DNA of 58,932 nt from the NCBI GenBank assembly GCA_964506325.1, contig CAZDLO010000012.1, positions 1 through 58,932 of the forward strand, read 5' to 3'. This DNA comes from CAINVV01 sp964506325. Lineage in GTDB: Bacteria > Bacteroidota > Bacteroidia > Bacteroidales > Prolixibacteraceae. Below, one piece after another: positions 27,388 to 34,488 of the stretch. Made by a program: the position numbers and the translations under genes. Position 1 is the first letter of the stretch. The number at the start of each line of letters is the position of its first letter. Below the pieces are notes generated by a model. That model was not told where the DNA came from, ran no database searches, and was given only the letters and a program-made list of their open reading frames with translations.

Positions 27388-28434
27388 ATGAAAATTTTTC
27401 AGATTATACTTACCTGCTTACTCATTTCCCTCGCGCCTGCCTCCGGGGCACAAAAGATATCATGGCAAACCCTTGAACTGATTAATAAGGGAAGAATCGA
27501 TGCCCTTGCACACCTGGGAAACGGCGTAATCATTGCAGGAACCCGGGATACAAAACCTGCATATTGCTTTAGGAGCACAGATTATGGCGCTACCTGGAAG
27601 AAGGTCGCAGAGCTGGAATCCACCGAAAAAAGAGTCGGTGTTACCTGCCTGGAAACAGGAAATCATGGCATTTGTTATTTGCTGAATGAAAGCTCCGAAT
27701 TTTTCAGATCTATGGATTACGGTGACACGTGGGAAAAGATTACAAAATTGTCGACCGGCTCTAATGACCAGGGTTTTGCCCTCTCCTATGGAATATCCGT
27801 GACACAAAAAGGAACCATCCTGGTAAGTGATTCAAACACCGGTGGAGGCTCCATCTATCGGAGTACCGACAAAGGACTGACATTTTCCCGGTCTGGAATT
27901 ATCTCAACCAAAGGGCTATACCGTTTTACGTTACTGGAGAACAGTATCATCGTGAATGGATGGGAAGGTGTTGTTTTTGTAAGTAAAGACGATGGCCTCA
28001 CCTGGGAGAGGCTTGCCGTTGCTGATCAGACGCCGCTTTATGCAACTGAATCCCTGGGGGGTGAAGAATTTATCCAGGGAACAGAATCCGGGAATGTTTT
28101 CGTGGGAAATATCTCCGGCAGATCACTGAAGCTTACCGGAAAACCTGGTGGTGCTGCCGATGATTTTGTCTATGCCGGTTATGGATTGATAATTTTTTCA
28201 ACCTACACCGGCAGCCGGAGCACTTTTGTTTCTTATGACAAGGGTAACACCTGGACTGACAACGGCATTGTCCCTACGCAAAAAACCGGCGACTGGCTGG
28301 ATCATGTTATCCGTGTTGAAAGTCGGGATTCTGTGTTCATCATCGGGGGAACAAACAAGGGATATATTTTAAGGACATCACTGTCAATGGATTATCTCAA
28401 GAAAAAGCAATCAGAAAACAGCCGCAAAAAATAG
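27388..28434 (+). CDS. Secreted Asp-box beta-propeller protein
   Basis: The start at ATG 27388 (MKIFQIILTCLLISLAPASG, a Sec signal) is preferred over an upstream in-frame GTG at 27349. The 348-residue product holds regularly spaced Asp boxes (STDYGATW, SMDYGDTW, STDKGLTF, SKDDGLTW, SYDKGNTW), consistent with a six- or seven-bladed propeller. It resembles sialidase- and photosystem-assembly-factor-type (Ycf48-like) propellers rather than a catalytic sialidase, since no arginine triad or FRIP motif is visible. It is the only rightward gene between the leftward cupin and the leftward GH63-like gene, so it is probably transcribed alone. A binding or assembly role near the glycosidases is a guess. 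Confidence 0.75.
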   Translation: MKIFQIILTCLLISLAPASGAQKISWQTLELINKGRIDALAHLGNGVIIAGTRDTKPAYCFRSTDYGATWKKVAELESTEKRVGVTCLETGNHGICYLLNESSEFFRSMDYGDTWEKITKLSTGSNDQGFALSYGISVTQKGTILVSDSNTGGGSIYRSTDKGLTFSRSGIISTKGLYRFTLLENSIIVNGWEGVVFVSKDDGLTWERLAVADQTPLYATESLGGEEFIQGTESGNVFVGNISGRSLKLTGKPGGAADDFVYAGYGLIIFSTYTGSRSTFVSYDKGNTWTDNGIVPTQKTGDWLDHVIRVESRDSVFIIGGTNKGYILRTSLSMDYLKKKQSENSRKK

Positions 28435-28543
28435 GGAAACAGCTGGAAATTCCAACTGTATCCTTCACATGGAAATCAAGTTGAAAATCCTTCCTGAGGA
28501 TAGAACCGGTCGGTAAATTGGAAAATATCTTAATGGTGGTTTA

Positions 28544-30235
28544 TTACCGGTAGAATCCGATTCCCTTTGTTTTGCGGAATCCTCCATTGAAGGTGTATAC
28601 TTCATTGGGGGAAACCATCAGCCTGTACACCTTTCCGTTAACTTCAATTTCAGCATTAATAATCTTTGTCTCCAACCCTATCACCTCAGTTATTCTGCCT
28701 GACAGGTCGGATACCATCCGAATACCTTTTGTGAAAGAAAATACCTCCCTTTCGTTGACTGAACACATTACCCGGTTGCCCTTTGTCCTCATCTTAAACA
28801 GGTGACTACCCAACACCTGTGAATATTCATAGTTGTTCCCATCATCCAGGCAGGACCAGCTTACCTTATCCTGCTCAGGATAAATGCCATACAGCCGGGA
28901 AATAAATTCCAGGGCCGACAAAATACTCGGACCGTAACCGTCTTTGTTGGTATTGATGGTGGCCGTAAATGGATCAAACTGCTGGGTGAATTTCACCGAA
29001 TCGCCGATTACCTTTAAGAATTTACGGCCTATAATTGTAAGCTCTGCAAAATGGCCATAGTTTTCCAGGGCCTGGATCGACCGCTGGAAAGTGAGTCCCT
29101 GCGGCTGGCCACTCCAGTTGTTACCGGGGATATTCCTGAACGAGGGATCATTGGCAGCAATCGAAGGCAATGGCATAGGGGTGAGAAACTCATCAGGGTT
29201 CATCAGGTGGTATTTGACAAAATCATCCGCCATTTGCTGGTCAAAACTCCCAAAATACATGCAGCGCAAGTTGTTGTGCATCAGAGTATTCATCACCTTA
29301 TTGTCCTTGTCACGGTCGTAGCAGGCGTGTCTCTCTTCGTCCCACAGGTAACTTTTCAGTTTTGCCCGCACCTCATTGGCTTTGCCACGCCAGAATGACT
29401 CTTTCCCATTTCCCAGTTCCTTTGAAATTCTGGCCAGGACATCTCTCCCGGTATAGGAGTAAGACATGATATCCATCGATTCAATCGGTACCGGAAAACC
29501 TTTGTTAAAGTCGAATGTTGATTTGCTGCAATACCTTTTCAACTCATCTTCAGTCAAGCTCCGGATTCGCTCTTCTGTGGGCGGATAGTCAAATGGCCAT
29601 GAATGGGGGGATTCCCCCATTCTTACACACATATCCTCCCCGGTATCCCACACGCACCATGTTTCCAGGCATCCATCCTGATCCGAGTCGCGGGTTTTCC
29701 AAAGAAACGCATCAAATTTCTCGAGCGAAATATACAACCGGTTCAGGTAGTCCTTGTCTTTGTTCAGCCAGAAATAGAGTCCGAAAGCCGGCATCGGGAA
29801 ACAGTATCCCTGGAACCATCCGTAATAGGGAGTTATCTCACCGCTTTTATGTCCAAGCATCCCGGGGAAACGGCCGTCCTCCCGCTGATAGGCCATAAAT
29901 AGCTGGATGTTGTTGCTGGCAATCTCCAGGTCGCGTTTGCCATACATGTAACCTCCCATCGGCTGGGTTTCCAGCCACACATTGTTGTATCCTGCTCCCT
30001 CCACCAAAACTTTATAACTGCCGAAGCGGGCGATGTTCCATTTTGCTTTTCCCTCTGCAGCATCATAGACCTTTTGAAGGTTGGCATCCGAAGTCTTAAA
30101 CTGAACACCGGTCTTTGGCACTGAGTCGCCCAAAAAATTCTCTGCTCCAGCTTCTCCCGCCGGGTATTTCAAGGAGGTAAGTGCAAACATGCCGGCCATG
30201 GTTGCGAACAAAAATAACAGCGTTGTCTTATTCAT
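28544..30235 (-). CDS. Six-hairpin (GH63/GH37-like) glycosidase-like protein
   Basis: The start at 30235 (MNKTTLLFLFATMAGMFALTS) gives a signal-like N-terminus; an upstream in-frame start at 30289 would add 18 residues before it. The 563-residue protein has the pattern of an alpha/alpha-toroid glycosidase: YKVLVEGAGYNNVWLETQPMGGY, AYQREDGRFPGM, ITPYYGWFQGYCFPMPAFGLYFW, then TRDSDQDGCLETWCVWDTGEDMC, SYSYTGRDVLARI and a final beta segment. This fits the MGH1-like/GH63 clan, which includes trehalase- and glucosidase-type enzymes. Aspartates in the DSDQDG region and a late glutamate could be catalytic, but I cannot place them firmly. Secreted; probably another exo-glycosidase of the neighbourhood. 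Confidence 0.7.
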   Translation of the reverse strand: MNKTTLLFLFATMAGMFALTSLKYPAGEAGAENFLGDSVPKTGVQFKTSDANLQKVYDAAEGKAKWNIARFGSYKVLVEGAGYNNVWLETQPMGGYMYGKRDLEIASNNIQLFMAYQREDGRFPGMLGHKSGEITPYYGWFQGYCFPMPAFGLYFWLNKDKDYLNRLYISLEKFDAFLWKTRDSDQDGCLETWCVWDTGEDMCVRMGESPHSWPFDYPPTEERIRSLTEDELKRYCSKSTFDFNKGFPVPIESMDIMSYSYTGRDVLARISKELGNGKESFWRGKANEVRAKLKSYLWDEERHACYDRDKDNKVMNTLMHNNLRCMYFGSFDQQMADDFVKYHLMNPDEFLTPMPLPSIAANDPSFRNIPGNNWSGQPQGLTFQRSIQALENYGHFAELTIIGRKFLKVIGDSVKFTQQFDPFTATINTNKDGYGPSILSALEFISRLYGIYPEQDKVSWSCLDDGNNYEYSQVLGSHLFKMRTKGNRVMCSVNEREVFSFTKGIRMVSDLSGRITEVIGLETKIINAEIEVNGKVYRLMVSPNEVYTFNGGFRKTKGIGFYR

Positions 30236-30595
30236 ATTTGGGGTTGCATAAATGCCATTCATTACTGAACTCAGGACTTTATCCGACACTTCTTCAATGC
30301 ATGTTCAGGGTGAGGCCCAACAGATGAGAGAGATCGTGAATTCTCCTAAAAGTAAATAAATTTTACCCAACGATCATACCCCTTTTATCACCAGGTATCC
30401 TGGAACACCTGGCATCTATGTTGGCTTAAATCAACAACATCCGCATAATTATCCCGTTGTCGCCGGATTATTATTCCCGCATTGAATCAGACTGCCGGCT
30501 GTCCGAACCAGGTCTCCTTCAATGAATGTTTAAAAGTTTACCGGCATTTTTAGGTTTTATGCACTATTTTTGCGCCTTCATCATTAGAACGTTTC
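30236..30595. promoter_or_regulatory. Divergent promoter region of GH63-like and L,D-transpeptidase genes
   Basis: No gene was found here. A -7-like TATTTTTG matching TAnnTTTG lies at 30565-30572, 23 bp before the transpeptidase start. No convincing -33 TTTG is at the usual 19-21 bp. CCAGG-TAT-CCTGG (30391-30403) is a small dyad, followed by a third CCTGG at 30408-30412. Confidence 0.45.
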
Positions 30596-31342
30596 ATGAG
30601 ACTGCTGATAATATCCTTTTACCTGTTTTTTCTGACATCAGGCATGACCTCCGGTACATCCAGAGAGAAGGAAATGAATTTCACCCGGGTGAGGGAAGCC
30701 TACACCGATAAAGGGAAAATCGTTGATAAAAACCTTGCCGCACATTCAATATCAAGAGATAGCCTCAGGATATATCTCCGGGCCTTCAAAACAGAGAAAA
30801 TTATTGAGCTTTGGGCTAAAAATATTTCCGACAATACTTTTATCCTGGTTAAGGAATTCCCAATCTGTGATATGTCCGGCTCTGTCGGTCCCAAAAGGCG
30901 CTACCGCGATCTGCAGGTTCCGGAAGGATTCTACCGTATCTCCGATCTTAATCCCTTCAGCAAATATTATTTGTCGGTGAAGATCAATTATCCGAATGCT
31001 TCTGACAGTACAAGGGGTGTTCGCGGTCACCTGGGAAATAATATTTTCATTCACGGCTCCTGTATTTCCTCAGGATGCCTTGCCATAACCAACGAAAGAA
31101 TCAAGGAGCTCTATGTATATTGTATTGAGGCATACAACAGCGGACAGGAAGAGATCAAAATCACCATATTCCCTGCTAAAATGAGTGATGCCAAATATTC
31201 AGGATTAATATCCAATTTCAGCCGTGACAAGGATAAGACCAGCTTATGGACCGACCTCAAGAAGAGTTATGACCTCTTCAACCAGACCGGGTTACAGCCG
31301 GAAATAAAGTTCCTCCCCGACGGAACCCATGATGTGAACTGA
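30596..31342 (+). CDS. L,D-transpeptidase (YkuD/ErfK-type, YafK-like)
   Basis: This 248-residue secreted protein begins with the signal MRLLIISFYLFFLTSGMTSG. It carries the YkuD catalytic signature IHGSCISSGCLAITN near residue 153, with catalytic Cys in SGC and the conserved His in IHG. An additional cysteine lies in HGSC. The preceding PEGFYRISDLNPFSKYYLSVKINYPNASD block matches YafK/ErfK-type murein L,D-transpeptidases. It probably cross-links peptidoglycan or attaches or releases a protein at peptidoglycan. It faces the acyl-CoA ligase convergently; GCCTCA-GTA-TGAGGC (31362-31376) between them is a short perfect hairpin. Confidence 0.85.
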   Translation: MRLLIISFYLFFLTSGMTSGTSREKEMNFTRVREAYTDKGKIVDKNLAAHSISRDSLRIYLRAFKTEKIIELWAKNISDNTFILVKEFPICDMSGSVGPKRRYRDLQVPEGFYRISDLNPFSKYYLSVKINYPNASDSTRGVRGHLGNNIFIHGSCISSGCLAITNERIKELYVYCIEAYNSGQEEIKITIFPAKMSDAKYSGLISNFSRDKDKTSLWTDLKKSYDLFNQTGLQPEIKFLPDGTHDVN

Positions 31343-31361
31343 TAATCCTCAATAGCACCCC

Positions 31362-31376
31362 GCCTCAGTATGAGGC
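31362..31376. terminator. Short hairpin between convergent genes
   Basis: GCCTCA pairs perfectly with TGAGGC across a 3-nt loop, between the stops of the L,D-transpeptidase gene and the acyl-CoA ligase gene. There is no strong T run on either side, so it is at best a weak terminator. Confidence 0.35.
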
Positions 31377-31396
31377 ATGGGAAAGCAGGAAAACTA

Positions 31397-33049
31397 TTAC
31401 AGGGAAGATGTGTCGCCCCCGGCAATCAGCTCAAGTGCCATATCCCTCAATTTGTATTTCTGGATCTTCCCACTGGCGGTCATAGGAAACTGATCGACGA
31501 AGAAAATGTACTTCGGTATTTTGAACCTGGCAATCTGTCCCCGGCAAAAATCTATGACATCCTCTTCCTTCAATTCGAAGCCCGCTTTCCTTTTGATGAA
31601 AGCACCCACCTCTTCGCCGTACTTTTCACTGGCAACTCCTACCACTTCAACAGCCTCAACGGCCGGATTGGTGTAAAGGTAATTCTCAATTTCACGGGGG
31701 TAGATGTTCTCTCCTCCTCTGATTATCAGGTCTTTGATGCGACCTGTCACCCTGAAATAACCGTTTTCGTCCATGACACCCAAATCTCCTGAATGGAGCC
31801 ATCCTTCCTGATCAATGGCTTTAAGGGTAGCCTCCTCATTTTTGTAGTAACCCTTCATTACATTGTATCCCCTGCAGCACAACTCACCCTGTTCTCCGGG
31901 AAGTAGTTCCTTCCCTGTTTCAGGGTCAGCCACCATCACTTCCACCGATGGGTAGGCCCTTCCCACTGTGGTAGATCTGATCAGGGGTGAATCGGTCACC
32001 CGGGTTGCTGTCATGCCCGGCGAGGATTCGGTCAGTCCGTAAACGATGATCAGCTCTTTCATGTTCATCTTCTCCATCACATTGTTCATGGTCTCAATCG
32101 GACAAAGTGCACCGGCCATGATCCCCGTACGAAGGGACGAGAGATCAAAAAGGCTGAACATGGGGTGGTTCAGCTCTGAAATAAACATAGTAGGAACACC
32201 GTGCAGTGCAGTACATTTCTCCTTCTGCACTGAAGCCAGTACCGTCAGCGGGTCGAAATTTTCAACTATTACCAGGGTGCCGCCCCGCGAAAGTATGGAG
32301 CAAAGGGCCAGAACACACCCAAAACAGTGGAAGAGGGGAACACAGACACACAGCCGCTCATCTTCCGAAAAATTCATGCAGGAGGCAGTGGCATTGCCAT
32401 TGTTGAGGATGTTATGATGGGTCAGCATCACTCCCTTCGGAAAACCGGTAGTCCCGGAAGTATACTGCATATTGACAACATCCCGGCAGCTAACCCGGGA
32501 TTTTGCCTCGTCTAAAATATTATTATCCAGTTGATTACCTAACAGCAACAGTTCAGGGGTATTGTACATCCCCCGATGCTTTTCGGGGCCCATGAAAATG
32601 ACGTTTTTCAGTTCCGGAAATTTTTCACTCTTTAAAAACCCGCGCTGACTTTCTTTCAATTCCGGAACCAGGTCGTAGAGCATCTTTACATAGTCGCTGT
32701 CACGCCATCCATTCACCAGGCACAGCGTATGGAGGTCCGAATTTTTTACAAGGTATTCGAGCTCATGGGTTCTGTAATTGGTGTTGATCGTAACCAATAC
32801 CCCTCCTATCTTGGCGGTGGCAAAGAAATAGGTAAGCCAGTCGGGAACATTGTTGGCAAAAATCCCGATTTTATCTCCCTTCCTTACCCCCAGGTAAAGC
32901 AATGATTTAGACAGGTTATCCACTCTTTCATTAAAGGCAGTATAAGAAAAACGCAATCCCCTGTCGGGGTAAACAATAAAATCCTTTTCGGGAGTCAGTG
33001 CTGCCCACCGTTCGAGGAACTGGCCGAAGGTAGTTTCAATTAATTCCAT
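31397..33049 (-). CDS. Acyl-CoA/fatty-acid ligase (AMP-forming)
   Basis: This 550-residue member of the adenylate-forming family activates a carboxylic acid as acyl-AMP and transfers it to CoA. Motifs are MQYTSGTTGFPKGVMLTHHN (P-loop-like A3), YGLTESSPG (A5), GWLHSGDLGVMDENGYFRVTGRIKDLI (A7/A8 hinge) and a C-terminal PMTASGKIQKYKLR containing the catalytic lysine. Length and motif spelling match medium- or long-chain acyl-CoA synthetases of the FadD/AlkK type. It is cytosolic. An XRE-cupin regulator lies upstream on the same strand, 117 bp away. That pairing suggests ligand-dependent control of this ligase, although the exact acid is unknown. Confidence 0.9.
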   Translation of the reverse strand: MELIETTFGQFLERWAALTPEKDFIVYPDRGLRFSYTAFNERVDNLSKSLLYLGVRKGDKIGIFANNVPDWLTYFFATAKIGGVLVTINTNYRTHELEYLVKNSDLHTLCLVNGWRDSDYVKMLYDLVPELKESQRGFLKSEKFPELKNVIFMGPEKHRGMYNTPELLLLGNQLDNNILDEAKSRVSCRDVVNMQYTSGTTGFPKGVMLTHHNILNNGNATASCMNFSEDERLCVCVPLFHCFGCVLALCSILSRGGTLVIVENFDPLTVLASVQKEKCTALHGVPTMFISELNHPMFSLFDLSSLRTGIMAGALCPIETMNNVMEKMNMKELIIVYGLTESSPGMTATRVTDSPLIRSTTVGRAYPSVEVMVADPETGKELLPGEQGELCCRGYNVMKGYYKNEEATLKAIDQEGWLHSGDLGVMDENGYFRVTGRIKDLIIRGGENIYPREIENYLYTNPAVEAVEVVGVASEKYGEEVGAFIKRKAGFELKEEDVIDFCRGQIARFKIPKYIFFVDQFPMTASGKIQKYKLRDMALELIAGGDTSSL

Positions 33050-33166
33050 GAGAGACGATTGATGTATATTAAGGTGCTCAATGGTTAGTGAATCGATGTT
33101 GTAAAGGAATATAGGAGTTAATTAAACAGCAGCTCCTAATCATGTTTCATCAGATGACAGCTTCAC

Positions 33167-33742
33167 TTAAAAAGGAGCATAAACAATTGCCAGTATGACG
33201 GCTGGTTCTCCGTTGGCCGAGTGAACATTGTGGTCAACGACAGAATCGTAATATATGCTGTCACCCTGCGCAAGACGATAACGCTCCCTGCCATAGGAAA
33301 TTTCAATCTCCCCCGAGAGAACATAAATAAACTCCTCACCTTCATGTGCAGACAAGTGTGTGATGGATGCAGCCGAAGAGGCAATATTGATCAGGAAAGG
33401 TTCAAAATGCCTTCCTGATTTATCGCCTGCCAGTGGATGAAAAGTTAGCCCGGATCCGGTATCGTTGTTGGTAGTTGAGAAACCTGAACCTTGAATGGCC
33501 TGCCCTTTGCGTGAAATCACAGGTCCCAGCCGGTCGTTGTCGTCCAGGAATGTTCCAAGCCTGACTCCAAGTACACGCGCAACCTTGATCAGGTGTCCGA
33601 GAGATGGAATGGTATCTCCGTTTTCAATCTTTTCCATCATATTTTCCGAAAACCCACACCGTTCTGCCAGTTCTTCAATACCAACATTCTTGCTTTCACG
33701 GATTGAAGTAATTTTTGATCCCACCAGGTTATTCTCCATCAT
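33167..33742 (-). CDS. XRE-family regulator with C-terminal cupin
   Basis: This 191-residue regulator has an N-terminal helix-turn-helix of the XRE type (about residues 8-62, ITSIRESKNVGIEELAERCGFSENMMEKIENGDTIPS). It ends in a cupin_2 sensor domain (about 115-187, HLSAHEGEEFIYVLSGEIEISYG, then GDSIYYDSVVDHNVHS). Such proteins repress or activate small metabolic operons in response to a small ligand. The acyl-CoA ligase gene follows 117 bp downstream on the same strand, so the regulator probably controls it and itself. Confidence 0.88.
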   Translation of the reverse strand: MMENNLVGSKITSIRESKNVGIEELAERCGFSENMMEKIENGDTIPSLGHLIKVARVLGVRLGTFLDDNDRLGPVISRKGQAIQGSGFSTTNNDTGSGLTFHPLAGDKSGRHFEPFLINIASSAASITHLSAHEGEEFIYVLSGEIEISYGRERYRLAQGDSIYYDSVVDHNVHSANGEPAVILAIVYAPF

Positions 33743-33865
33743 CCTAAATTATTACAGGTAATTATAATCGTAAAAATAGCATTTGCACGTAAAAGTGGAT
33801 ATTAATCAGCCATTTGTTCCTTACAATTAATAAATTTTTAAAATTGGAAAAAGATTGGGAAGATT

Positions 33866-34102
33866 CTACTGTTTTAAGTCCTGAAATTTTGCTCCCGAAA
33901 ACTCTCCGGCTAGGGGAATAAACTCCCTTCCATGGAGAATTCCCATGGCATTTAACCAGGTTGCTTTGTGAAGTTGCCAGGTACACTGAAGGTACACATT
34001 ATTGTTTCCATGATCCGGCCGGACTGGCCCGTAAGGACAATCAACCCCAATTCTCCATTTTTCCCCTGTTTTTGAGAAATACCAGTCCTCACACCGGAAC
34101 AA
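33866..34102 (-). pseudogene. Possible decayed gene remnant
   Basis: A 78-codon minus-strand frame reads as ordinary globular protein sequence, with segments such as WYFSKTGEKWRIGVDCPYGP and TWQLHKATWLNAMGILHGRE. It has only a TTG start and a stop codon four codons further upstream (34112-34114), so it cannot belong to a full gene as it stands. It could be the C-terminal fragment of a lost gene, a small real gene or chance. I do not recognise the family. Confidence 0.25.
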
Positions 34103-34221
34103 AGAAATCCGCTACCTGTTACGGACTGAATTTATTTATCGTTTGCGAATGATAGAGGATTGAAGAAACAGTGAGAGTTGATGAAATTTCTTGCAGTTTT
34201 ACATTATATTAAATAAGTTGT

Positions 34222-34246
34222 TAACTTTGAATAGGTTAAACCTATT
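34222..34246 (+). promoter_or_regulatory. TAACTTTG promoter element with abutting palindrome
   Basis: TAACTTTG (34222-34229) matches the Bacteroidota -7 consensus TAnnTTTG. It is followed immediately by AATAGGTTAAACCTATT (34230-34246), a perfect inverted repeat with 8-bp arms around one A, covering the expected transcription start. A T-rich tetramer at 34197-34200 is 21 bp upstream and could be a weak -33. This layout is typical of a repressor operator. The target would be the kinase at 34489, with a long leader. Confidence 0.5.
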
Positions 34247-34445
34247 TATTCTAAAGAGTCCGATTGTACCTGCAACCTCCCCTTTTCAATTATTCCTGTG
34301 CCTTGAACAACATATCTTAATTTGGTTGTGCCAACAGACCCTGCGAATAGAGAATTTAGCCTGCCACACTTATTGTACATATTGTTAGTTTTTTCTTTCT
34401 AATTTTTGAAATCGGGAAATTCCTGTTTCAGTTCTGTAAAGTACC

Positions 34446-34463
34446 TGTTAACCCAGGTTAACA
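34446..34463. promoter_or_regulatory. Perfect palindrome upstream of PocR kinase
   Basis: TGTTAACCCAGGTTAACA is a perfect inverted repeat with 8-bp arms (TGTTAACC/GGTTAACA) and a 2-bp centre. It ends 25 bp before the GTG start of the PocR-domain kinase. It shares the GGTTAA core with the dyad at 34230-34246, suggesting the same DNA-binding protein may bind both. Confidence 0.5.
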
Positions 34464-34488
34464 ACTCTAATTTTCAAGGCGTTTTAAA

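Larger units (their letters stand above)
33743..34488. other. Long divergent intergenic region
   Basis: These 746 bp separate the XRE-cupin gene (leftward) from the PocR-domain kinase (rightward). They contain a possible gene remnant on the minus strand (33866-34102), a promoter-like TAACTTTG at 34222-34229 fused to a palindrome, and a second palindrome at 34446-34463. No RNA gene was recognised. Position 34260-34440 holds nothing I can name. Confidence 0.5.
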
